64,000 bases of DNA from Nocardia jiangxiensis NBRC 101359 (GTDB taxonomy: Bacteria > Actinomycetota > Actinomycetes > Mycobacteriales > Mycobacteriaceae): assembly GCF_000308615.1 (NCBI RefSeq), contig NZ_BAGB01000162.1, positions 1 through 64,000 on the forward strand. Direction: 5' to 3'. Made by a program: the position numbers and the translations under genes. Positions 1 through 8,236 of this stretch are shown here, in pieces (positions within the stretch are counted from its first letter, which is position 1; each line of letters starts with the position of its first letter). The notes under the pieces were generated by a model that saw only the letters and a list, made by a program, of their open reading frames with translations, was not told the DNA's origin and did not search any database.

Positions 1-900
1 CCGTCGACATGCTCCGCGAGGTGCGGGGTGTGTCGGAACGGTTCGCGTGCAAGGTGGTTGGGCTGCATCGGTCTACGTATCGACGGTTGCCGATGGCGCA
101 GACACCGGCCGATCCGGATACGGGATTGCGAGCCTGGTTGCGCCGCTACGCGAGGAAACACCCGTGTCACGGGTTCCGGCGGGCCTGGGCGGCGTTGCGG
201 TTCGACGAGGGCAGCGTGGTGAACAAGAAGCGGGTGCACCGGTTGTGGCGTGAGGAAGGCCTGCAGGTGCGTGAGCATCATCCGCGCAAGCGGGCCAGTG
301 TCTCGTCGATGCCGCCGGTCGATGCGGATGCGCCGAAGGTGGTGTGGGCGTTGGACTTCCAGTTCGACTCCACGGTGGACGGCAAGGCGGTGAAGATCGC
401 GTCGATGGTCGACGAGCACACCCGCGAGTCGCTGCTGCATCTGGTGGAACGCTCGATCACCGCCGAGCGGCTCGTGGCCGAGCTCGAGCGGGTGTTCGCC
501 GTGCGTGGTGCGCCGAGGGTGCTGCGGATGGACAACGGTCCGGAGATGATTTCTCATGCGCTGCAATCGTTTTGCGCGAACAGGGTCGGGATCGTCTACA
601 TTCCCCCGGGTACGCCGTGGAACAATCGGTTTGTCGAGTCGTTCAATCGGCGGCTGCGCGCCGAATGCCTGAACCGCAATCACTGGACGAGCCTGCTCGA
701 GGCCCGGGTGGTGATCGGCGATTTCAAGGACGATCACAATCGCCGGCACCGGCATTCGGCGCTGGGCTACCGCACGCCAGCCGAGTACGCTGCGGCCTGC
801 ACCCACGCCCACCACCCGGTGGCGTGCGGCATCAACTGAATCTGGACGAAAACAACCCGGACTCAAAGACCGGGTGGTCCCGTCATCGGGGACCGGTCAT
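1..900 (+). mobile_element. IS3-family insertion sequence, left end outside the window
   Basis: The element is defined by the OrfB transposase gene inside it. About 60 bp after the transposase stop the sequence ends in GGGACCGGTCA, whose reverse complement begins TGACC, as IS3-family ends usually begin with TG. I therefore place the right end near 900. OrfA and the left inverted repeat would lie upstream of base 1. The boundary is inferred from one end only. Confidence 0.6.
9..839 (+). CDS. IS3-family transposase OrfB (DDE integrase core)
   Basis: This is the catalytic half of an IS3 transposase, which cuts and joins the insertion sequence ends. Of the 276 residues, the first 60 form the HTH_21-like part (SERFACKVVGLHRSTYRRL). 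The rve integrase core carries the DDE triad: Asp in WALDFQFD (about residue 115), Asp in RMDNGPE (about 177) and Glu in FVESFNRRL (about 212), followed by the usual NRRHRHSALGYRTPAEY tail. The length is normal for OrfB. The frame is open upstream of the ATG, so in vivo it may be made as an OrfAB frameshift product; OrfA is off the window. It appears intact. Confidence 0.93.
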   Translation: MLREVRGVSERFACKVVGLHRSTYRRLPMAQTPADPDTGLRAWLRRYARKHPCHGFRRAWAALRFDEGSVVNKKRVHRLWREEGLQVREHHPRKRASVSSMPPVDADAPKVVWALDFQFDSTVDGKAVKIASMVDEHTRESLLHLVERSITAERLVAELERVFAVRGAPRVLRMDNGPEMISHALQSFCANRVGIVYIPPGTPWNNRFVESFNRRLRAECLNRNHWTSLLEARVVIGDFKDDHNRRHRHSALGYRTPAEYAAACTHAHHPVACGIN

Positions 901-926
901 CTCCATCAAAGGGAGGCTGCAGGGTT

Positions 927-1187
927 GTGGGCATGGACGACGAGAAGCTTCGACGCAACAACATCGAAAATTTTGAAAAAGCTGGCCCTACCCAGCTTAC
1001 TTGGAGCTACAGCCAGCGCAGGGAGCGCCGGAACGAACGGCAATTCTCTGGCCACGTCAGATTCCTTCACGGCGCGCAAGCTGAACGCCTGTGTGGCGAA
1101 CTCGCCGACGTACTCGGGGAGTTGCTGGAGTGGGCCGCGAAACAACAGCGCGCCGATCACTTGGCTGAGGATGGTACCGCGAAATGA
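927..1187 (+). CDS. Small protein translationally coupled to a serine recombinase
   Basis: I do not recognise a family for this 86-residue hydrophilic protein. It starts at GTG 927 (ATG 933 is possible) after a purine-rich GGGAGG stretch, and its TGA overlaps the ATG of the recombinase by four bases (ATGA), which points to coupled translation. The C-terminal half (AERLCGELADVLGELLEWAAKQQRADH) looks helical. Short genes preceding large serine recombinases are common in actinobacterial elements. A role as a partner or directionality factor would be a guess. Confidence 0.55.
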   Translation: MGMDDEKLRRNNIENFEKAGPTQLTWSYSQRRERRNERQFSGHVRFLHGAQAERLCGELADVLGELLEWAAKQQRADHLAEDGTAK

Positions 1188-2992
1188 CCCCCGACGATAT
1201 GACTGTCAATCCGCCCGCACCCGTAGTGCCCAGTGGGTCCGCGTCGTCGCTATCGCTGACCGTGCCGGTGTCCGGGCCATCGGGATTGTCCGACTATGCG
1301 GTGTCCCCGTTGGGTGTGCCGACCGCCGTGCTGCGTGACGAGGTCCGTGTGGCGTTCCTGGGCCGCACCTCCACTGAGGATCAGCAGGATCCGCGTCAAT
1401 CGATGATGCGGCAGTTGGGGAACTGCAAGACCGCGATTCCCGAGTCGTGGGTGATCGTGGCGCACTTCTACGATGTCGAGTCCGGCCGCATGGAATTGGA
1501 AGCACGCGGCTGGAAGACCGGCTACGAGCGTTTCGACATCCCGATTGCCCGTGACGGCGGTGTCGCGGATCTGCTGGACGAGGTGGCGCATCCGGGCCGT
1601 CGGTTCGATGTGGTGATCTGTGAGTCGGTGTCCCGTGTGGCGCGGCGTACCTTCGAGGGGCTGTCGATCGAACGTGAGTTGGAGCGCTGCGAGGCGTCAC
1701 TGTTCGCCGCTAACGAGCCGATCATGTTGTCCGGCAGCCGCGCTCAGCGGATCCTGCAACGGCGGATCAATCAATCCGTCGCCGAATACGAAGTCCTCAA
1801 CACCCTCGAGCAATCCTGGGGCGGACTGTGCACGCACGTGCGCGAGGGCTGGAACATCGGCAAACCCCCGTACGGATACAAGGCCAAAACGTACCGGCAC
1901 CCGAACCCGACCAAGGCGGCCAAGGGCCAGAGCAAGACCCGCTTGGAACCGGACGGGGCACGCGCAGAGACGGTCACACAGATCGCGTTGTGGCGCTACC
2001 ACGAAGGCATCGGGTACGACACCATCGCTCGTCGGCTCAACACCGACCCCGCCAAGTACCCGCCACCTGAACCGCCCAACCGGCAACGCGCCCGCGGGGC
2101 GTGGGGCAAGACCAGCGTGTGCGAAGTGCTCAGGAACCCCAAATACACTGGCTACCAGGTCTTCAACAGGCGTGCCTCCCGTTCTCGGCACGGGAAGGTG
2201 AACGACCCGGTGAAATGGGTGTGGTCCACCGAACCCGCCCATGAGCCGCTGATCCCGAAATGGATGTACGACGAACTCACCGCACGCCGACAAGCCCGCC
2301 GCGGGTCCCGCGACGGCAACAGCCCCAACACCCACCCGGCCACGCGCCGCACCTACGTGCTGCGCGGGATGGTGTTCTGCGGATGCGGACGCCGAATGTT
2401 CGGCACCCACCGACACAACATCACCTACTACCAATGCTGGCCCCGCCCCAACAACCGAGGCCGCCCGGACCAGTGCGCCGGCCACCATAAGGCCGTGTAT
2501 CTACGCGAAGACGCCATCCTGGAGGCAATCACGCGATTCTTCGCCGACCGGGTACTCGGTCCACGTCGTGACAGCCTGACCGCCGATCTCGACGGCATCG
2601 ACGACCGCGCCGAACGGGAGCGCCGATTCGAACGGGAGCGACTCCAGCGAGTCGTCGCGGACGTGACCCGACGCCAGAGTTCAGTTCTGCGACAAGCCCA
2701 GAGAGGCGACAGCGATGACCCGTTCTCCACAGCCCTACGCAGCACCTACAACGACCTCGACGCCGAGAAAAGCGCCGCATTGTCCATCATCGCCCAACTC
2801 GACGCCACCGATGAAGCTGGACCCAACCGCCCCGGCGCCGCGCTCCTGGACGCCCTGCCGTACCTGACGCTCAACCTCACCACGGCACCGGAACCGTTGG
2901 TACGCCGATTGTTCGAGATCACCCAGGTCGCAGTCCGATTGCGCGACGACAGCGACTACGTGAATATCACCATCACGCTGCCCGCCGACTAA
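1184..2992 (+). CDS. Large serine recombinase
   Basis: This is a site-specific DNA recombinase of the large-serine type, used by phages and integrative elements for integration and excision. In its 602 residues the N-terminal resolvase domain (about 50-200) has the nucleophile serine in GRTSTEDQQDP and the VVICESVSRVARR segment. The Recombinase domain follows (about 230-340), then a zinc ribbon with CGCGRR and a later YYQCW/QCAGH pair (about 395-430), then a charged coiled-coil-like C-terminus. The start overlaps the preceding small gene; ATG 1199 is an alternative. It appears intact. A decayed ISL3 gene lies downstream, so the original element is not delimited. Confidence 0.93.
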   Translation: MTPDDMTVNPPAPVVPSGSASSLSLTVPVSGPSGLSDYAVSPLGVPTAVLRDEVRVAFLGRTSTEDQQDPRQSMMRQLGNCKTAIPESWVIVAHFYDVESGRMELEARGWKTGYERFDIPIARDGGVADLLDEVAHPGRRFDVVICESVSRVARRTFEGLSIERELERCEASLFAANEPIMLSGSRAQRILQRRINQSVAEYEVLNTLEQSWGGLCTHVREGWNIGKPPYGYKAKTYRHPNPTKAAKGQSKTRLEPDGARAETVTQIALWRYHEGIGYDTIARRLNTDPAKYPPPEPPNRQRARGAWGKTSVCEVLRNPKYTGYQVFNRRASRSRHGKVNDPVKWVWSTEPAHEPLIPKWMYDELTARRQARRGSRDGNSPNTHPATRRTYVLRGMVFCGCGRRMFGTHRHNITYYQCWPRPNNRGRPDQCAGHHKAVYLREDAILEAITRFFADRVLGPRRDSLTADLDGIDDRAERERRFERERLQRVVADVTRRQSSVLRQAQRGDSDDPFSTALRSTYNDLDAEKSAALSIIAQLDATDEAGPNRPGAALLDALPYLTLNLTTAPEPLVRRLFEITQVAVRLRDDSDYVNITITLPAD

Positions 2993-3089
2993 CGACGCGA
3001 AATCGCCTGAAGCCGAAGGGATCACCAACACCATCGACCACCCTGCAGTCCTGGGGACTGTCTGAGATCTGGCTCTGGTGCATATCCGG

Positions 3090-3640
3090 CGGTGTCGGAT
3101 TCTGCTCTACCCCAACAGGATTCGATGCCGAAGGAGCCGAAAAGCCAGCGCGTCCGTACATCTGCCTTTCAGTAGCTTCGCTTATCGTATTCGCGCCTTC
3201 GCAAGGGCCGTTGGTGTAGGGCAGGGTGAGCCCGGCGACCGCGGCATCGTGGTCCCGGGCCCAGGCCCCGCAGGAACGGTTCGAGCCCAGGTAGTCCGGC
3301 CTCATGGGCCTGCTTGGTCCGGCAGTCCAACTCGGTACCGCGCCGGTCGGTCATGATCCGGGCGAACTCGCGGACAAGTTCGGCCAGCCGGGTCATCTGC
3401 GGGCAGGCGGTAACGAGTTCGCGTAGGTCTGACGCGCGAAACCACGACCATTGAACACTGGCACGCCCTGCACGAACTGCTCGACCCCGGTGTCCGGCTG
3501 TTGGCCTGGGTGTCGGAGAGTTCGGAGGGGTGGGTCATGATCCAGCCGGTCAGCTTACCGCCCGAGACCGCGACCCGGTGACCGGCGAGTCACCCTCGAA
3601 CGCCTCGGGATTGCCCACCAACAAATGAGACCGTTTAGTC
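3090..3640 (-). pseudogene. Decayed ISL3-family transposase
   Basis: Transposase-like pieces are spread over two or three minus-strand frames. One frame reads LAELVREFARIMTDRRG and LPGLEPFLRGL. The next gives DHDAAVAGLTLPYTNGPCEGAN and RQMYGRAGF. These are C-terminal ISL3-type transposase segments. Frame changes, and loss of the downstream part near 3130, make it non-functional. The upstream part near 3500-3640 is weaker. Edges are approximate. Confidence 0.75.
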
Positions 3641-3729
3641 ACATTATCAGGGACCGGCAAGGTTCTCTGGACAAGCTGAACGATCCATCCTGAGCGCATC
3701 GCTGAGCTGGTGCAAGGCGCCGGCGGGGG

Positions 3730-4482
3730 CTATATCGAAAGCCATCGTTCGATTTCTCTAGCGACGACCTCAGCCGACGCAGGAGTCACAACGGTGTCAT
3801 TGTCGTCGACGGCGATCAGATAACGACCGGCAGCGCGGTGGTTTGGTTCGATGTCGAGCCAACTCAGATACCTTGGTGGATGCGGGGATTGGTGCAAATT
3901 GCGTTCGATGCGGACGTAGCCTTCAGCGACGCGTGGTACTCGCAGTAGCAGACGGATTCGCTCTTCGACAGGTTGCTGCCCACGGTCGTTGCGTAGCCAC
4001 GTACTGGGCGGTTCCTCGCCGCGCACACGTGGGGTGTAGCCGACCAGTTGTTTGATCGTTCCTGCCTGCATTGACGGTAATGTCGCGGCGATGTGCCGTC
4101 CGAGCTGCGTGCGCTGGGTAACTACGAGCGTGAGGTCGCCGCCGAAATCTGCGGAGTGACCGGGTTTCTGGAACAAAACGACGCCGAGGTCGGCCACCGC
4201 GGCGGCGAGTGCTCGGATGCGTCTGGCCGAGTCGTGGAATCGGCCCCAGGAGACGATCCGCAGGTCTGGATCCGCCAGCACTTGCAAGGGGCCGATAAGG
4301 TCGGGGTCGCCGTGGCGGGGGTAGCGGGCGCTGATCTCGGTACGCAGGTTCGAGTATGCCTCACTGGTGGTGGGGGTTTCGATGATGCTGATCGGGAATG
4401 GCACTTCATCCGAGCCGATCTCCGATGCCCAAACGTACGCGAACTCGTCCGGGGTGAATTGCCAGCGAGTTTGGGGGTTCAC
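3730..4482 (-). CDS. EspG-family ESX secretion chaperone
   Basis: EspG proteins are cytosolic chaperones that bind PE-PPE type substrates and keep them soluble for type VII secretion. The 250-residue protein begins with the family signature (TRWQFTPDEFAYVW) and keeps the alternating strand/helix pattern, ending in a helical EVVAREIERWL. The length matches the family (about 250-290). Its start overlaps the stop of the PPE-like gene by four bases (ATGA at 4479-4482), so chaperone and substrate are co-translated, as expected for a cognate pair. No ESX core gene is in this window, so the partner secretion system must lie elsewhere. Confidence 0.85.
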   Translation of the reverse strand: MNPQTRWQFTPDEFAYVWASEIGSDEVPFPISIIETPTTSEAYSNLRTEISARYPRHGDPDLIGPLQVLADPDLRIVSWGRFHDSARRIRALAAAVADLGVVLFQKPGHSADFGGDLTLVVTQRTQLGRHIAATLPSMQAGTIKQLVGYTPRVRGEEPPSTWLRNDRGQQPVEERIRLLLRVPRVAEGYVRIERNLHQSPHPPRYLSWLDIEPNHRAAGRYLIAVDDNDTVVTPASAEVVAREIERWLSI

Positions 4483-6179
4483 CGCTCGGTGCCCCTTGTC
4501 GTCTGTTCGGTGTTCGTGTTTTCTCGGCCTGCGCTCTCCTGTATGGGGTTCGCGGTTCGCTCTGTGGCCCAGCCATATTCGGCGAACAAGCTGGTGAGTT
4601 CAGGGCTTGCCTGGGGCAGCTGAGTGGGTTCGGTCGGTACAGATGCCAGCGGGTCATCGAAAAGTTGTGCCGTATCTGCGGGCGACGCTGGGTTCTGGTC
4701 GAAGGCGACTGCGGTGCTGTCGCCGGTTTCTGCTGTGGACCGAGGCATGTCACGGACCGCTGGCTCGACCTCTATCTGCTGGTGGGGGCTGGGGCCGGTC
4801 GCGATCAGGTCTGGCCCAATGACAGCGGTCGGTGATTCCAAGCCCTCATCCCAATCGGGCTGGATGCCGCGCAAATAGTCGGGGCTGTAGTGCTCGCGTT
4901 CGTCCTCTTCATCTTGGTCCTGTTTGCCGGCGTGCGGCATGGAGCCCATCGGCATTCGAGCTGTGCTGGCGGCTGTGCCGGCTGTCGTGGCGCGAGCGCT
5001 CCCTCCGGGAGCCGAAGTGCTGGGTTCGCTCGAACGTGAACTTCCCGGCCCTCCAGTGAGCGGGCCGGAATCGGAGCCAGCGAATCCACCGAGTCCCGAT
5101 CCATCGGTACTGGTTACTCCGCCCAGGGTTCCGGTGCCCGGCGCGAACCCGGCGAGTGTGGTCGCGGCTGGTGTGGCCGCAGCGGGTGACGGTGACGATG
5201 GCATGCTCAACCCGGCGGGCATTGTCCCGGCAGACATTCCGCTGCTTGCAGAATCGGTTGCGGTCGGGCTGGATTGCTGTTGATTCTGCGAATTCGGCTG
5301 GTGCGCACTTGGATCCGCGCTTTGTTGAGGGTGGGCGGTGCCGGGCGCTACGGGCGCACCCGGTATAGCCTCGGCCGCCGTGGCGGGATCGGTGCTGTCG
5401 ATCTGCGGGACGTCGGTATAGGAAGGCACTCCGGCACCCGCGGGCGGATAGCTGGGCGTATACAGCGTTTCCATCGCGTGGACGGCCGCCTCGCGGGCGG
5501 CTTTGCGTTGAGTCTCGAGTTGGTCTGCGTAGGCGGGGTTGATCAGCCCAGGCAGAATCGACTGGGCGGAATTATCCGGATTCGGTGTAGCAGTCGCCGC
5601 ACCTGCTGGTGGGGGTTGTACGGCCAGCTTGATGGCCTCGGCAGCCCAGGCCAGCGAATCCAGCCGTTGGCTCACGGCCGTGAAGACCTGTCCGATCTGG
5701 TTGGCGGCCTGCGCAACTCGTTCCGAGGCCGCCTGTGCGGCGTTGCCGCTGGTACCTTGCCACAACCCATGGTTGAAGATGTTGTTCATTCCCAGCAGGT
5801 TGAACGTCGATAAGTTCTCCAGGTCACTGCCGACTTCGAACCAGGTCTGCCGCATCTGATGCAGTCCGGCCGCGTCCATGCCTCCGGATCCGTCCGGGCG
5901 GCCGTGTACGGCGTTGTAGATCTGCTCATGAGTCATGCTCGCGAACCGCTCATCGGTCTTGGCATAGTCCGGATCGGTCCCCGCTCCGCGGCTGCTGAGC
6001 TGGCTGTCTTGTGTCTTGGCCTGAGCGGCGGAATCGGTGACTTTGTGTTGGGCGTCTTGGATCTTCTGAATGTCCTGCGCGCTCACCGTGCCTGGCAACC
6101 CGGTTTGGAACAACGTTACTGGTGATTGAGGTAGGAACGGTGCAGGCGACGCTGGCTGTGGATCGTTCGGACCACCCAT
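4479..6179 (-). CDS. PPE-like ESX substrate
   Basis: This is a probable type VII secreted protein of 566 residues. Residues 1-40 are Pro/Gln rich. A helical PPE-like region follows (about 75-215), including MTHEQIYNAVHG, the helix around TWFEVGSDLENLS and a WxG-type turn GLWQGTSGNAA. The rest is a long low-complexity tail rich in Ser, Pro, Gly and Thr (about 250-480) and an acidic end. The layout fits PPE proteins with a structured N-terminus and disordered tail. The canonical Pro-Pro-Glu start is absent, so I call it PPE-like. The downstream gene is its likely EspG chaperone. Confidence 0.75.
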   Translation of the reverse strand: MGGPNDPQPASPAPFLPQSPVTLFQTGLPGTVSAQDIQKIQDAQHKVTDSAAQAKTQDSQLSSRGAGTDPDYAKTDERFASMTHEQIYNAVHGRPDGSGGMDAAGLHQMRQTWFEVGSDLENLSTFNLLGMNNIFNHGLWQGTSGNAAQAASERVAQAANQIGQVFTAVSQRLDSLAWAAEAIKLAVQPPPAGAATATPNPDNSAQSILPGLINPAYADQLETQRKAAREAAVHAMETLYTPSYPPAGAGVPSYTDVPQIDSTDPATAAEAIPGAPVAPGTAHPQQSADPSAHQPNSQNQQQSSPTATDSASSGMSAGTMPAGLSMPSSPSPAAATPAATTLAGFAPGTGTLGGVTSTDGSGLGGFAGSDSGPLTGGPGSSRSSEPSTSAPGGSARATTAGTAASTARMPMGSMPHAGKQDQDEEDEREHYSPDYLRGIQPDWDEGLESPTAVIGPDLIATGPSPHQQIEVEPAVRDMPRSTAETGDSTAVAFDQNPASPADTAQLFDDPLASVPTEPTQLPQASPELTSLFAEYGWATERTANPIQESAGRENTNTEQTTRGTER

Positions 6180-6443
6180 CTCGCTACCCCCTCATCGCGT
6201 CGGCTCAGGCTGCTCCGCCGTACAAGCGCGTTCTCGGCAGATTAACACGCAGGCTCCTAGCTCCGCCGCGTCCAATGCGGTCACGCCGCGGTGCGAGAGG
6301 TTCTCGTTGCATCCTTTTGCTGCTGGTCACGGTGTGTGTAGCGTTTGCGCCGAGCCGACAGCTCAAGGGCCTTACATGTGGCCGTAGACCATCGGCCTTG
6401 ATCGGGTAGTCTTCCGGCGAGACCACTACGAGGGGGGCACGAG
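6180..6443. promoter_or_regulatory. Divergent intergenic region
   Basis: These 264 bp separate the PPE-like/espG pair (minus) from the small helical protein and lipoprotein genes (plus), so both promoters should lie here. An AGGGGGG ribosome binding site sits about 8 bases before the plus-strand ATG. I see no clear palindrome. Confidence 0.45.
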
Positions 6444-6830
6444 ATGGGCGCACCGGAGTTCAACTTCGGTAAGGCCGAGATCACGGCGTTCAACGAGGCA
6501 GTGGCTGCCGGTACGTTCTCCATCTCTGCGGACGCTGCTGAGCAGGCCAAGCGTGAATACGATCTCATGATCACCGAGTTGAATAAGCTCCAGCGAAAGC
6601 TCGACGCGCTCACGCGCGCTTCGGGTTTCGGAGGTTTTCAGTCTGCGCAAGAGCTGCAGAGCGGGTTTATCGGCAAGGCGACCGAGGGCAAGGCGGTCAT
6701 CGAGAAGTTGATCGACGCCGCCAGCCAGTTGCAGGTTGCGTATCTACGGGCAGGTAAGCAGTTGGCCGAGGCCGACCAGATCAATGCTGACAGGCTCAAG
6801 CGGATCACCGACGACGTTCAGAACGGGTAG
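6444..6830 (+). CDS. Small helical protein, probable ESX-associated substrate
   Basis: The 128-residue protein is all helix by inspection, with a Gly/Phe-rich hinge (ASGFGGFQSAQEL) between two helices, like WXG100/EspC-type hairpins. There is no signal peptide. A late helix carries YLRAGKQLAEAD, loosely resembling a YxxxD/E export motif, but a WxG turn is missing. A strong AGGGGGG site precedes the ATG. Nine bases separate its stop from the next gene, a lipoprotein, so they form an operon. Placement beside the espG/PPE-like pair supports an ESX link, which is an inference. Confidence 0.6.
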   Translation: MGAPEFNFGKAEITAFNEAVAAGTFSISADAAEQAKREYDLMITELNKLQRKLDALTRASGFGGFQSAQELQSGFIGKATEGKAVIEKLIDAASQLQVAYLRAGKQLAEADQINADRLKRITDDVQNG

Positions 6831-6839
6831 CGATCAGCA

Positions 6840-7445
6840 ATGAAACTGATTCGGCTGGGTATAGCTGCAACGCTTCCAATCGTGCTCCTGGCGAGTTCGT
6901 GCACGAGTAGCGACGCCGGTGATCCAGGCTCTGGTTCTACTACTACGACACCAGCAAAGCCGAGCATTGCGGTATCCGTCGGCCCTGCACCTACGCAGTA
7001 TAATCAGGGCCGGAAATCGGTAAACTTCGACCCCTGTGTCGGTGTTGGTGACTCCGTTATTGCAAAAATTGGATTTGATCCGTCCTCCCGGAAGCGTATG
7101 GATCAGATCCATGATGACTACTCGTTCATTGGTTGCTCATTCGATCAAAATGGAACCGTCGACGGTACCACCATGACGGTGCGTCAGTTGACGATCTCGT
7201 CGACCAATATCACGCTCGACGAATTCCGCAAGCGAGACGGTACCTCCTCGACTGTCATCCAGATTAATGGGCAGGACGCTATCGTGCACCCGGATGGACC
7301 GGTATCTTGCTTCTTGGAAACTTCAGGGCCGGACGGAGCGCTGGATATCCAGTTATCTATAGTGCAACCGCATTCCGCGGAGCAGCCGTGCGGCAATATC
7401 AAGGACATCGCGAATGTTGTCCAGGGTGCGGTCTCCGGTAAATAG
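6840..7445 (+). CDS. DUF3558-type lipoprotein
   Basis: This is a 201-residue cell-envelope lipoprotein. The signal peptide MKLIRLGIAATLPIVLLASSC ends in a lipobox (LASSC), so Cys-21 would be lipidated. A Ser/Thr/Pro linker follows and then a globular domain with paired cysteines (FDPCVGVGD, FIGCSFDQ, VSCFLET and QPCGNIKD), typical of actinobacterial DUF3558 proteins. The function of the family is unknown. It is co-transcribed with the small helical protein upstream. Confidence 0.8.
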   Translation: MKLIRLGIAATLPIVLLASSCTSSDAGDPGSGSTTTTPAKPSIAVSVGPAPTQYNQGRKSVNFDPCVGVGDSVIAKIGFDPSSRKRMDQIHDDYSFIGCSFDQNGTVDGTTMTVRQLTISSTNITLDEFRKRDGTSSTVIQINGQDAIVHPDGPVSCFLETSGPDGALDIQLSIVQPHSAEQPCGNIKDIANVVQGAVSGK

Positions 7446-7526
7446 CGGCATACTCCGATTATCGTTGCAAGATTTTCTGGGAGGCAATGATAGAGGATAG
7501 TTGTCACGTGTTACCGAATGACTGCT

Positions 7527-8111
7527 TTAGCTGGAGGGGCAGGAAATGGGATGGCCAAGTTGGGCCGTGACCTGGTGGTATAGCGACGGTATCTCTCCTT
7601 CGAGTGACCCATTCTGGGGGTCGAATGGCGAGTTCCTGATCACCTTCCAGCTCACGAGGTGCCCATTGAGGTCGAAAAGGTTGTAATATCTCTGCTTCAG
7701 GTTCGGCGGGACGTCGGTGCAGCTCAACGCCTTATGTTCCAGCACATTGGTATTCATCCGACCGGCCTGGCCCGATGGGTAGGGCTCGCCGCATGCCGGA
7801 GGGTGGCCGTAACGTGCGGTCATGGTCTCCAGCATGGCGGTAATGTCGCTGGTCGGGGTCGGGCCGAGAGCCTGGTCAGGAGACATCCCTTTGATCTCGT
7901 TTAAAGGTTTCAAATGGCCACCGGAATCGTACAAATACGAGTATTCCCACCGTAGGTCTTCCGGCACCGGGAGGCAGGCCAGCCTCTGATATTCCTGATC
8001 CACTCCGACCGGGGTCGTAGTTGCGGGTGTCGAGCTGGGCGTGGTGCTGCACGCCGCGATTGCGGCCATTGTGGCAACAGCGCATACCACGAACGCGCAT
8101 ATACGAGCCAA
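7527..8111 (-). CDS. Lipoprotein with two internal repeats
   Basis: A 194-residue exported lipoprotein with the lipobox AAIAACST (Cys about 21). The mature part has two copies of a module of about 60 residues: first VPEDLRWEYSYLYDSGGHL, then VPPNLKQRYYNLFDLNGHL, each ending in a short helix and GHP with a following Cys. The same module forms the extreme C-terminus of the large TPR-region protein encoded 126 bp upstream (IPDNLRSNYSELFDNNGNL). I know no function for the module. Shared ancestry, or binding of the same partner, is inferred. Confidence 0.75.
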   Translation of the reverse strand: MARICAFVVCAVATMAAIAACSTTPSSTPATTTPVGVDQEYQRLACLPVPEDLRWEYSYLYDSGGHLKPLNEIKGMSPDQALGPTPTSDITAMLETMTARYGHPPACGEPYPSGQAGRMNTNVLEHKALSCTDVPPNLKQRYYNLFDLNGHLVSWKVIRNSPFDPQNGSLEGEIPSLYHQVTAQLGHPISCPSS

Positions 8112-8236
8112 TCTGTGGTTCCTGATGGCGGTTCCTCCTTGATCATGTCGTCGCGTTTATCAGATATTCGCCGGGAGCAACGTAACTGGCTATACCGCGC
8201 ATGTTCGGAGTACGCCTCATCGTGCGGCCTGGCGGG